39,285 nucleotides of DNA from Microvirga sp. GTDB taxonomy: Bacteria > Pseudomonadota > Alphaproteobacteria > Rhizobiales > Beijerinckiaceae. Shown in pieces: positions 7,927-14,924 of the stretch; within the stretch, counting starts at the first letter, position 1; each line of letters starts with the position of its first letter. The translations under genes were made by a program, and so were the position numbers. The notes beneath the pieces were generated by a model. It was not told where the DNA came from and ran no database searches. It worked only from the letters and a program-made list of their open reading frames with translations. The stretch is taken from positions 1 through 39,285 of the forward strand of contig JAPSLB010000044.1 of the NCBI GenBank assembly GCA_031181145.1. The letters run 5' to 3'.

Positions 7927-8664
7927 TCAGATCTGAATGAGCCTGTATTGCATGGCACGGGCTACGGCCTGAGTCTTATTGGTGGCATCGAGCTTCTGGC
8001 AGGCGCTGGCAATATGCGCCGTCACCGTCCTCTCGGTGATCCCGAGGATGTCGCCCGTATCAGCAGCCGACTTGCCGGCTGCCGCCCACATGAGGGCCTC
8101 CCGTTCCCGTGGGGTCAGCAAGTCCGCTCCACGGCAGGGGAGAGGGTTCAGAAGCTGCCGGGTCCGTTCGAAGGCATACATGGCCATAAGGTGGAGGGCT
8201 GGTTTCGTTCGAGAGGAGAGATCGAGGTTGACGCCGCTCATGGAGAAGCAGGCCTCGTATCCACTGATGCCGTGGATCGGCAGGCAGAACCCATCTTTCA
8301 TCCTGAAGTCGGTCGCCCGGTCCATGACCTCGGCTGCGCGAGGTTCCCGATCCCGGTCGAAAGGAGCTTCGGACCATTCGAAAGGTTGTACCGTATTTCT
8401 GCATAGCCGAATAACAGGATCAACCCGAACGTAATCCTCCTTTGAATAGATTTCGAACCAGCCCATAGGCCATTTCTTCAGGAGAACGACTTGCTCAAAG
8501 CGTTCCTTCGGGTTCGGTAGGCCTGTAATAATGAAATTTTCAAATCCGAACAGGGCAAATGATTTTGCCGATTCCTCCATGATTTCTTGTGACGACGGCA
8601 GATTTTCCAACTTGCCGATGAAGTCAAAGGCCTCGGTCGCGTGATCGAAACTCGGACGAGACAC
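7927..8664 (-). CDS. luxR: LuxR-type quorum-sensing transcription factor
   Basis: Acyl-homoserine-lactone-responsive activator or repressor. The 245 residues comprise an autoinducer-binding domain (about 12-165) and a LuxR helix-turn-helix (about 181-240). All six residues conserved in true LuxR receptors are visible: W69, Y73, D82 with P83, W97 and G125 (equivalents of W57, Y61, D70, P71, W85, G113 of TraR/LasR). The DNA-binding part has LTPREREAL (183-191) and GITERTVTAH (208-217). The start is GTG 8664, with a strong AGGAGG 7 nt upstream. It lies directly upstream of luxI, which makes it the cognate receptor by position. It is divergent from an XRE-family gene across about 110 bp. Confidence 0.94.
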   Translation of the reverse strand: MSRPSFDHATEAFDFIGKLENLPSSQEIMEESAKSFALFGFENFIITGLPNPKERFEQVVLLKKWPMGWFEIYSKEDYVRVDPVIRLCRNTVQPFEWSEAPFDRDREPRAAEVMDRATDFRMKDGFCLPIHGISGYEACFSMSGVNLDLSSRTKPALHLMAMYAFERTRQLLNPLPCRGADLLTPREREALMWAAAGKSAADTGDILGITERTVTAHIASACQKLDATNKTQAVARAMQYRLIQI

Positions 8665-8772
8665 CTGTGCCTCCTGAGGTCTTTCTATCTGTAGGTGTAT
8701 ATCATAGATTTACCACTGATGGTTTTAAAGAGGGTATAGTGGTGCAGGTCGACAATGACCATAGGAGAGGCG

Positions 8773-9159
8773 ATGCAGCAGAAGTCACCCAGCCCCATCG
8801 ACAGGCATATTGGACGCCGGGTACGAGTCAGACGGACCCTCCTTGGGATGAGTCAGGAAAGACTGGCGGAAGCCCTGGGTCTCACCTTTCAGCAGATCCA
8901 GAAGTACGAGAAAGGGGCCAACCGGATCGGGGCGAGTCGCCTTCTGCAGATTGCCAGCATCCTGGATGTGGGCGTCGAGTTCTTCTTCGAGGATGCGCCC
9001 GGCTTTTCCGGGAGTGGGCATGCTGGCGCCAGCACAATGGCCGAGTTTCTGGCGAGCCCTGACAGCGACCGTCTCGTTCGCGGCTTTCTCCGGCTGAAGG
9101 ATGACGAAGCCCGTAAAAGGGTGGTCGATCTGGTCGATTGGCTCGCCTCGTTACGCTAG
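8773..9159 (+). CDS. XRE-family transcriptional regulator
   Basis: DNA-binding protein with a Cro/C1-type helix-turn-helix (about residues 12-68: HIGRRVRVRRTLLGMSQERL, then LTFQQIQKYEKGANRI). The C-terminal half is the acidic extension common in alphaproteobacterial small XRE regulators and ends with a helical segment (SDSDRLVRGFLRLKD-type). ATG 8773 has TAGGAGAGG just upstream; an in-frame ATG at 8755 lacks a good site. Length is 128 residues. It is divergent from luxR, so it may influence the luxRI operon, but this is inferred from position only. Its target is unknown. Confidence 0.9.
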   Translation: MQQKSPSPIDRHIGRRVRVRRTLLGMSQERLAEALGLTFQQIQKYEKGANRIGASRLLQIASILDVGVEFFFEDAPGFSGSGHAGASTMAEFLASPDSDRLVRGFLRLKDDEARKRVVDLVDWLASLR

Positions 9160-9200
9160 ATGCGTCCCCTGACGGCACCGGGGCAGTCCCGGCGCCCTTC

Positions 9201-9225
9201 GGAACCCGCCGCGCTTCTAATGGTT
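9201..9225 (+). promoter_or_regulatory. EcfG-type promoter of the four-gene membrane operon
   Basis: GGAAC (9201-9205), 16 nt, GGTT (9222-9225). The -10 differs from the CGTT consensus at its first base. It ends 28 nt before the first ATG of the operon (9254). Confidence 0.65.
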
Positions 9226-9253
9226 ACTCCACCACGATTGAGAGAGGTTGACC

Positions 9254-9772
9254 ATGGGCGTGGGACAGCAGAACGGAAACAGGCAGCCGGATACCGGCAG
9301 CGAGGATTGGGATACTCTCAAGGGCGATGTCGGTGACATGGCCGGAGCAGCCGTCGAGCGTGGCCGCTACTTCATCGACTCGGCACGTGAGCAGGCAACC
9401 GATTATGCCGATCGCCGGAAGGACGACATTGCGCAGTCAGTCGCGGATTTCGCGACGTCCCTGCGCGAATCCACTCACTCTTTCGACGAGCGGCCGAACA
9501 TTCGCGCCGTTGTCGACAGCGCGGCCGATGGTCTGGAGCAGCTTGCGGATTCGATCCGCGACCGCAGCTTCGCGGATATCTTCAATGATTTCGAGGATGT
9601 CGTCCGCCGCCGTCCGGCAACGGTGGCCGCCGTGTCGGTGGCCGTCGGCTTTCTGACGGCGCGTTTCCTCAAGAGCACGGCCGAGGACCTGCGTCGGGAT
9701 CGCATGAATCCGGGTGCGGCGCGGACCGGTCGCAATCGGCCCCAGCGCTCACGTGCCGGAACGAGTGCATGA
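9254..9772 (+). CDS. Tail-anchored membrane protein, ElaB/YqjD-like (operon gene 1)
   Basis: The 172-residue product is hydrophilic and helical (residues about 20-115, rich in A, D, R and E), with one C-terminal hydrophobic segment (ATVAAVSVAVGFLTARFL, about 121-138) and a basic, arginine-rich tail. This layout, a long amphipathic helix followed by RRRPATVAAV-type anchor, is that of ElaB/YqjD (DUF883) proteins, which in E. coli anchor ribosomes to the inner membrane in stationary phase. I see the architecture rather than clear DUF883 signatures, so the family is inferred. ATG 9254 has GAGAGG upstream. The stop overlaps the next start (ATGA), showing translational coupling. An EcfG-type promoter precedes it. 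Confidence 0.75.
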   Translation: MGVGQQNGNRQPDTGSEDWDTLKGDVGDMAGAAVERGRYFIDSAREQATDYADRRKDDIAQSVADFATSLRESTHSFDERPNIRAVVDSAADGLEQLADSIRDRSFADIFNDFEDVVRRRPATVAAVSVAVGFLTARFLKSTAEDLRRDRMNPGAARTGRNRPQRSRAGTSA

Positions 9773-10179
9773 CGGAGAGCGCCATGCAGGGCAACAACAA
9801 TCAGACCATTCAGGGCCTCGTCGGTGAGGCCTTGCGCGAGTCCACCGATCTCGCGCAGAAGGAGTTTACGCTCTTTCGCACGGAGATTACGCAGAATCTC
9901 CGAACCCTCTTCATCGGATTGGCTCTTGTGGTTGCCGCGGCCATCTTTGCGATCGCGGCAGTCATGCTTTTGACAGAGTCGCTCGTCGAGTGGCTCGCAA
10001 CAATCGTCAACTCTGAGGCATTGGCGGCGCTCATCGTGGGTGGTGGATTGGCGCTCATTGCTATCGGGCTCGGACTTTACGGACGCCACGCCATGTCGAC
10101 TTCGGCGCTCACGCCGCAGCGAACCATGCGCTCGCTCAAGCGCGATGCGGAAGTTCTCTCCGAAAGAGGTGCAGGATGA
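9769..10179 (+). CDS. Holin-X/YqjE-like membrane protein (operon gene 2)
   Basis: The 136-residue product has a short polar N-terminus ending in a conserved helix (VGEALRESTDLAQKEFTLFR, about 17-36), two transmembrane helices (about 46-70 and 84-106) and a cytoplasmic basic tail. This matches the Actinobacterial Holin-X, holin superfamily III group (DUF1469), to which E. coli YqjE belongs. Despite the name there is no sign of phage here; chromosomal members are housekeeping or stress membrane proteins of unknown action. It starts in an ATGA overlap with gene 1 and ends in an ATGA overlap with gene 3. Confidence 0.85.
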   Translation: MTESAMQGNNNQTIQGLVGEALRESTDLAQKEFTLFRTEITQNLRTLFIGLALVVAAAIFAIAAVMLLTESLVEWLATIVNSEALAALIVGGGLALIAIGLGLYGRHAMSTSALTPQRTMRSLKRDAEVLSERGAG

Positions 10180-10589
10180 CACAAAGCCTTCAGGAACTGG
10201 AGAAGGACATCGAGCAGAGCCGCGCGCAGCTTGATCGCACCATCGACCAACTCCAGAACAAGATGACCGTCTCGGGTGTCGTCGACGACATGCTGGGCAC
10301 GGCTCGTGCAAGTCAGTACGGCCCCCTCTATGACAGGGTTCTCGAAACGGTGCGCAGCAACCCGGTGCCTGTCATGCTCATTGCCGCGGGCATCGGTCTT
10401 CTCGCTTACCGTTTAGGGCGTTCGACGCGGCCCCGTCCGGCCCGGCTGATCGCTGCGGACGAGGACTTCATCACGGAGCAGGATCTCTCTGGAGAACCGG
10501 ACGATCTGCGTCTTTACGGCTCGGGAGCCGCTCCGTTGGAGCAGACCGACGGCATGTTCGACCGCCGTAGAATGAATTCGCGTATTTGA
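10176..10589 (+). CDS. DUF3618 domain membrane protein (operon gene 3)
   Basis: The N-terminal 35 residues (LEKDIEQSRAQLDRTIDQLQ and onwards) are the DUF3618 signature, a short amphipathic helix found at the head of many alphaproteobacterial and actinobacterial stress proteins. A central region is followed by one membrane segment (NPVPVMLIAAGIGLLAYRLG, about 67-86) and a polar tail. The 137-residue protein has the same helix-then-anchor plan as genes 1 and 4. Function is unknown. Translational coupling to the holin-like gene by an ATGA overlap argues that the proteins act together at the membrane. Confidence 0.85.
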   Translation: MTQSLQELEKDIEQSRAQLDRTIDQLQNKMTVSGVVDDMLGTARASQYGPLYDRVLETVRSNPVPVMLIAAGIGLLAYRLGRSTRPRPARLIAADEDFITEQDLSGEPDDLRLYGSGAAPLEQTDGMFDRRRMNSRI

Positions 10590-10610
10590 AGAACGGAATA
10601 GGAGCTTTCC

Positions 10611-11342
10611 ATGGCCAACACAAAGAACGAAGGCGGCAAGTCGCCTGCAGACAAGCAGAACGAAACCGGGTCCGGCAAGGTTTCGGCTGGTACGTCGGTG
10701 GGCAATATCGGCGAAGCTCCGATGCCCCATGCACATGATGACAAGAAGGGCGCACAGAGCGCCGCGCCTGCTACCCAAACCATGGGTGGCGACCAGGGAG
10801 GCGACAGGTCGAAGAGCGGCTCCCAGTCTCAATCCTCGCAACAGCATGCGCAGGATCAGGGCGGGGCGAGGGCTGACAAGGCTCAGCAGATGGCCGACGA
10901 CATGCGTGATCGTGCCGAGGATGCTTATGAGGGTGCGTCCGAATGGGCGCGTGACACCTATGAGCGGGCCTCCGAATGGGCATCGGACGCCTACGAAGGG
11001 CAGCGTCGCCGTGTTCACCATATGGGCGGACGCTCGGCCAAAGCCTTCGGCAATGTCCGTGGCGGAATGCAGAACTACGTCTCGGAGAACCCAATGGTGG
11101 TCGGCCTTGTCGGCTTGGCTGCCGGCCTCCTCCTCGGTGCGCTTCTGCCGCGTACCCGACGTGAGAACGAGTTCTTCGGCGAGTGGGCCGATGAGGTTCG
11201 CAACCAGGGGCTCCGCTATGCGCGCGATGCTGCCAATCGCGGACGCGAATACGTGGAGGAAACCTTCAGCGGCGACGAGGCGCAATTCAGCCGCCACGAG
11301 AGCGAGTTCGGCTCGGATCGCCGCGACGCGAACCGTCACTGA
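10611..11342 (+). CDS. Membrane protein with LEA-like helical repeats (operon gene 4)
   Basis: The 243-residue product has a long, low-complexity N-terminus (G, S, Q, K rich, about 1-85) that should be disordered. A helical segment with imperfect 11-residue repeats follows (AYEGASEWARD, TYERASEWASD, about 104-125), which recalls LEA/apolipoprotein-type amphipathic helices. Then comes a C-terminal ElaB/YqjD-like anchor (NPMVVGLVGLAAGLLLGALL, about 162-181) and a helical tail. It lies 21 nt after gene 3, with GGAGC before the ATG, so it is the last gene of the operon. No catalytic motif is visible. The combination suggests a stress-protective membrane-bound protein; this is inference. Confidence 0.75.
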   Translation: MANTKNEGGKSPADKQNETGSGKVSAGTSVGNIGEAPMPHAHDDKKGAQSAAPATQTMGGDQGGDRSKSGSQSQSSQQHAQDQGGARADKAQQMADDMRDRAEDAYEGASEWARDTYERASEWASDAYEGQRRRVHHMGGRSAKAFGNVRGGMQNYVSENPMVVGLVGLAAGLLLGALLPRTRRENEFFGEWADEVRNQGLRYARDAANRGREYVEETFSGDEAQFSRHESEFGSDRRDANRH

Positions 11343-11367
11343 CGAGAACTCTCCGAAAGAGGAACAG

Positions 11368-11397
11368 CGCCGGCAATCATGCCGGCGTTTCTCTTTG
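11368..11397 (+). terminator. Rho-independent terminator of the membrane operon
   Basis: Perfect arms CGCCGGCA (11368-11375) and TGCCGGCG (11380-11387) with loop ATCA, followed by TTTCTCTTT. It closes the 9254-11342 operon. Confidence 0.85.
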
Positions 11398-11618
11398 CGG
11401 TGGTGCCTTCAAAGGTTGAGGTGCAACAGAAAAAGCAACGGCCACGGCGAGATCATGCGCGTACATCCGGCGTCATCATCTCGGCATCGTGACCGCATCT
11501 GGCGGGCAGTGCGCCCACCAGGTTGATGCTGAGATGGTGCTGTGCGGGCCATATTTCAAGGTCCGGGGAATGGAATTTAACCATGTTTCCCAAATCCTGG
11601 GGAGTTCTCGGCAACGCT

Positions 11619-11643
11619 GGAACTCCGCATTCTTCAGGCCGTT
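11619..11643 (+). promoter_or_regulatory. EcfG-type promoter before a stand-alone receiver gene
   Basis: GGAAC (11619-11623), 16 nt, CGTT (11640-11643), a full match to the EcfG consensus, 85 nt before the GTG at 11729. It lies in the 386-bp interval 11343-11728, in which I see no gene; the rest of that interval holds only the terminator at 11368-11397. Confidence 0.72.
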
Positions 11644-11728
11644 GCTCATAAGGGTTGGAATACGGTTGCGTTGCAATTGAAAACACAAATCTTGAAACAA
11701 TCCGGCCGACTTTGAGCGGAGTCGTAGT

Positions 11729-12079
11729 GTGCGTATTCTCATTCTGGAAGATGATCCTTTCATCGCATCGGACCTTCAGGCGATTCTGGAGGATGAGGGG
11801 CATGAGATCGTGGGAGTTTTCGACTCGCTTTCTGAAGCCTACAAGCATCTCGAGGACAACTTCGATTACGCGCTCCTTGATGTGGATGTGGTGGGAGGCA
11901 AGAGCTTCGGCGTTGCGGCCGCATTGGCCGAGCGGGATATTCCGTTCGCCTTCGTGTCGGCATCTCAGCCGGGCGATCTTCCGCAATCCCTCCGCCAGGT
12001 GGCTTTCATCCCGAAGCCTTTCGAGGAGAGCGCTATTCTAGAGTCGATCGGGGAGACTTCTTCCCGTCTCCTCTCGTGA
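11729..12079 (+). CDS. Stand-alone response-regulator receiver protein
   Basis: Single-domain CheY-like receiver of 116 residues. The catalytic set is complete: E7, D8 and D9 for Mg2+, phospho-acceptor D51 in YALLDVDVVGG, S77 in FVSAS, and K96 in FIPKPF. No output domain follows, so it must act by protein interaction or phosphotransfer. The start is GTG 11729; it gives the standard MRILILEDD opening. The perfect EcfG-type promoter upstream suggests that it is induced in the general stress response, where single-domain receivers commonly modulate histidine kinases. Partner kinase is unknown. No kinase gene is adjacent. Confidence 0.92.
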   Translation: MRILILEDDPFIASDLQAILEDEGHEIVGVFDSLSEAYKHLEDNFDYALLDVDVVGGKSFGVAAALAERDIPFAFVSASQPGDLPQSLRQVAFIPKPFEESAILESIGETSSRLLS

Positions 12080-12126
12080 TGGGAGCATGGGGCAGGAACC
12101 TGCCGTAGGAGGATTCTGTCTAGACC

Positions 12127-13158
12127 ATGTCGGATCCCAGATTGGGTTTTTGTTGCAAGTTCGTGCCAGCGGATGGCAAGGTAGGAGCTGCTCGCCCGAT
12201 GAATACCAGTACGGTCACGATGGCCTATCTCGGGCGTCTCGACCGCAAGACTGCCTATGACAAGCTCGCTTCCGTTGTCGCTCACAATCTCGAAGCGGTC
12301 AGGCGCCAGATAGCGTATGTGGCGAGCCGACCGAAGCTCGAGCGCCTCCATCGCCTCTCCAGCGATCTCCTGCCCGGTTATACGCACTCCAGCTGCCGGC
12401 CGTTCTACCAGGATCACGATCTGCGAGGGCTTATCGAAAGCAAGCTCGCTTCGATCGGCCAACTCGCGCGCGAATGTGGCGTGCGTCTGAGCATGCATCC
12501 TGGCCAGTTCTGCGTAATTGCTTCGGCCAGCCCATCTGCTGCCGCCAACGGTGTGGCCGAGTTCGAGTACCATGCGGATCTCATGCGCTACATGGGCTAC
12601 GGCGACGGCTGGCACCCACACGGCGCCCATATCAACATTCACGGCGGCGCGAAGGCTGTGGGAGCCGAGGGGATTCGTGAGGGGCTGGGGCGGCTGTCGG
12701 AGGCCGCCAGAAATCTGATCACCATCGAGAACGACGAGGTGAGTTTCGGACTCGACGATCTCCTGCCGCTGGCGAACGTGGTGCCGATCGTTCTGGATCT
12801 CCACCATCACTGGATCAAGAGCGGGGGCGAGTATGTGGAGCCCGACGATCCCAGGATCGAGACGATCATCGCATCCTGGCGGGGTGTGCGCCCCTTGAGC
12901 CATATCAGCGTATCCAGAGAGGACCTGCTCTCCGGCCACGACAGCTTCACATTGCCGGATTATCGGGCGCTCGTTCGGGCAGGGATCAGACCGAGGGATC
13001 TGCGCGGTCACTCGGACCTGATGTGGAACGCCGCCGTAAATGATCTCGTGGCGCGCCACCTAGCCTGGTCGGATTTCGAGGTGGAGGCGAAGCTGAAGAA
13101 CATTGCCTCTGAGGGCTTGGCCCGGCATGTGGAGAAATCCGCAGCGATGACCGGATAG
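12127..13158 (+). CDS. uvsE: UV DNA damage endonuclease UvsE
   Basis: TIM-barrel endonuclease (UvdE/UvsE family) that nicks DNA 5' to UV photoproducts and starts an excision repair pathway separate from UvrABC. The 343 residues carry the family blocks in order: LGFCCKF at the start, LSMHPGQFCVI (about 120-130), HINIHGGAK (about 163-171), TIENDE (about 193-198) and VLDLHHHW (about 216-223), whose histidines and acids supply the metal-binding site. The ATG follows an in-frame stop closely, so no longer start exists; AGGAGG is 14 nt upstream, a wide spacing. It sits between two stress-type receiver genes, consistent with a role in environmental stress tolerance. Confidence 0.94.
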   Translation: MSDPRLGFCCKFVPADGKVGAARPMNTSTVTMAYLGRLDRKTAYDKLASVVAHNLEAVRRQIAYVASRPKLERLHRLSSDLLPGYTHSSCRPFYQDHDLRGLIESKLASIGQLARECGVRLSMHPGQFCVIASASPSAAANGVAEFEYHADLMRYMGYGDGWHPHGAHINIHGGAKAVGAEGIREGLGRLSEAARNLITIENDEVSFGLDDLLPLANVVPIVLDLHHHWIKSGGEYVEPDDPRIETIIASWRGVRPLSHISVSREDLLSGHDSFTLPDYRALVRAGIRPRDLRGHSDLMWNAAVNDLVARHLAWSDFEVEAKLKNIASEGLARHVEKSAAMTG

Positions 13159-13195
13159 GAGTTCGTTGAAGCGCGCTCCAGGTGTGCGCCGGGAT

Positions 13196-13221
13196 GGAAC
13201 AAGTTGCCGGCCTCGGGCGTT
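13196..13221 (+). promoter_or_regulatory. EcfG-type promoter before the second receiver gene
   Basis: GGAAC (13196-13200), 17 nt, CGTT (13218-13221), a full consensus match just after uvsE and 31 nt before the ATG at 13253. Confidence 0.72.
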
Positions 13222-13252
13222 CACGGGGATTGTGCAGTCCGTCGAGCACCTG

Positions 13253-13702
13253 ATGCCTGAGCCCCAGTCCACCGTCCTTTTGGTTGAAGACGAGCCTCTC
13301 ATTCGTCTTTTCGTCGCGGAACTTCTCGAAGATGCCGGGTTCAAGGTGGTCGAAGCCGCCAACGCCACAGAGGCCCTCGTCCTCCTGGGGGCGGGTCTCG
13401 AGATCAACGTTCTGCTCACGGATGTGGATATGCCGCATGGCTGCAACGGATTCGAGCTGGCTCACCAGGTTCACGAATTCTGGCCGGACGCGGAAATCCT
13501 GATCATGTCCGGCCGTCGATGGCCGGCCGAGGGCGATCTGCCCCAGGGAGCCGCTTTCCTGGCAAAACCCTGTCCGAACGAATCCATCGTCTCACATGTC
13601 CATTCCGCGAGCGAGCGATCCAAGCGCTTTTCCCGCTTCGGAAAAGGACATTCCGGTCCCCAGGAAACGGCAATCATCCTCCCTTTTCCGAAAACAGCCT
13701 AA
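13253..13702 (+). CDS. CheY-like response regulator with short basic tail
   Basis: Receiver domain of 149 residues with all key positions: E12, D13 and E14 near the start (LVEDEPLIRLF), phospho-acceptor D57 in LLTDVDMPHG, S86 in IMSGR and K105 in FLAKPC. The last 30 residues are basic and carry no DNA-binding fold, so this is another output-less receiver. ATG 13253 gives the family-typical start; an in-frame GTG at 13232 would add seven residues. The EcfG-type promoter 31 nt upstream suggests stress induction. It has low similarity to the 11729 receiver, so the two are not a recent duplication. Confidence 0.9.
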   Translation: MPEPQSTVLLVEDEPLIRLFVAELLEDAGFKVVEAANATEALVLLGAGLEINVLLTDVDMPHGCNGFELAHQVHEFWPDAEILIMSGRRWPAEGDLPQGAAFLAKPCPNESIVSHVHSASERSKRFSRFGKGHSGPQETAIILPFPKTA

Positions 13703-13887
13703 ATTCCTGAACTCTATCTTGCTGAAGGCGCAGAGCGGACATAAGCTCTGGCCGAATTGACCTTCCATCGGGGACTGGGGTCTTGAAACAGTCTCCGGAC
13801 TATCCGACCCAGGGAGGGTCAATAGGCTCGCGGTGCCAGGGCAAATGGCTGCCGACGAGCTTTCCCACTCTACTCCCGGAGGAATAC

Positions 13888-14190
13888 ATGCCGACCAAGA
13901 CGACAGACGGAGCGAAGAAGGCTGCTGCCAAGCCGGCCGCAGGTTCGAAGCCCAATGCTCTTCAAAAGCCCCTGCAGCCGTCCAAGGAGCTGGCCGCCAT
14001 CGTCGGCTCGAACCCGCTGCCCCGCGGCGAGGTGGTGAGCAAGATGTGGGATTACATCAAGAAGAACAATCTGCAGAACCCCGAGAACAAGCGCGAGATC
14101 CTCGCCGACGACAAGCTGCAGCCGATTTTCGGTAAGCCGAAGGTGACCATGTTCGAGATGAACAAGCACCTCGCTCAGCACCTGAAATAG
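13888..14190 (+). CDS. SWIB/MDM2 domain protein
   Basis: The 100-residue product has a lysine/alanine-rich N-terminal tail (about 1-25) and a SWIB/MDM2 domain (about 30-98), with the signature LPRGEVVSKMWDYIKKNNLQ (about 45-64), then NPENKREILADDKLQPIFG. The fold was described in eukaryotic SWI/SNF subunits and occurs in chlamydial topoisomerase fusions; stand-alone bacterial copies with a histone-like tail are known in alphaproteobacteria, and their role (perhaps nucleoid or DNA binding) is not settled. GGAGG precedes the ATG. It is convergent with the next gene, and an inverted repeat (14214-14243) lies at the junction. Confidence 0.93.
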   Translation: MPTKTTDGAKKAAAKPAAGSKPNALQKPLQPSKELAAIVGSNPLPRGEVVSKMWDYIKKNNLQNPENKREILADDKLQPIFGKPKVTMFEMNKHLAQHLK

Positions 14191-14207
14191 GCTCTGAAGC
14201 AGCTCGA

Positions 14208-14819
14208 TCAGGAATCCTGCCGCCATTCGACGAGCGGCAGGATTTCAGGCCTCTGGCCCGGAGCCTTCCTCCACGGATCAACCGCCCATTCCCGCCCGTT
14301 CGCTTTCTCCTTGATGACTGCGGAGAAGTGCGGGTAGCGCCCATCTAGAAAGAAGCCGCGCGACTCCGGCGGCTCGACCTTGTGATAGGTCAGCAGACCG
14401 TGCTCCTGGAGCACGAGGAGCAGGCTCGTCGTGTTGGCGGTTTCATCCAAGCAATCCATCTGACCATGCACGCCCGACATCCGGGCGGGTGAGCCCGGAA
14501 TGTCGGGGCTTCCGCCGAGCGAGGCTGCGAGATAGGCCGTGTAGGCGCCCACCACCCTGGCGAGAGCTTCTCTTTCGGCTTCGGGCGAGGTCCTGCCTGA
14601 CTTCAGGAATGCGGTTGCCCGACTGAGCCAGGCTCCATCCACGGAAAGCGCCTGGCGCCGCGAGCAGCCATAGCCGTGGCAGGCCACGATGCGAGTGCCC
14701 TCAGGCCCGACATAGCCCTGGCTTGCGAACCATCTCAGTGCCCCCGGTGATGCGGCGGCCGCTGAGGGGGCGAGCACCGAAATGACTGCCGAAAAGAGGA
14801 GTGGCGTCGCTTTCGTCAT
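14208..14819 (-). CDS. Secreted protein with possible transglutaminase-like Cys-His-Asp triad
   Basis: The 203-residue product starts with a signal peptide (MTKATPLLFSAVISVLAPSA, cleavage near AAA-ASP) and should be periplasmic. The C-terminal half shows, in order, a cysteine at the start of a helix (MDCLDETANTTSLL), a histidine in a strand (RYPHFSAVI) and an aspartate (WAVDPWR). This order and setting match the Cys-His-Asp triad of the transglutaminase/papain-like superfamily. That is my inference from motif layout; I cannot name the family. ATG 14819 is chosen because it begins the signal peptide; in-frame ATGs upstream (14837, 14858) would bury it. A 10-bp inverted repeat (14214-14223/14234-14243) spans the last codons. 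Confidence 0.7.
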   Translation of the reverse strand: MTKATPLLFSAVISVLAPSAAAASPGALRWFASQGYVGPEGTRIVACHGYGCSRRQALSVDGAWLSRATAFLKSGRTSPEAEREALARVVGAYTAYLAASLGGSPDIPGSPARMSGVHGQMDCLDETANTTSLLLVLQEHGLLTYHKVEPPESRGFFLDGRYPHFSAVIKEKANGREWAVDPWRKAPGQRPEILPLVEWRQDS

Positions 14820-14924
14820 GGGAGTACCTATGGCCATGCTGTCGTAATGCTCGGTCATGTAGGTCAGTCCGCTGAGGCGCCCATTGGCCGACATGGCTCC
14901 AGAAACCCATCCTTCGAGGTAATC

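Noticed and set aside
9769..10179. Holin-like gene as a sign of a prophage
   Set aside because: No endolysin, capsid, tail or integrase genes; the family is common on chromosomes, and the operon context is stress-type.
9475..10311. Minus-strand frame opposite the membrane operon
   Set aside because: Arginine-, serine- and cysteine-rich shadow; the plus-strand genes are coupled by ATGA overlaps.
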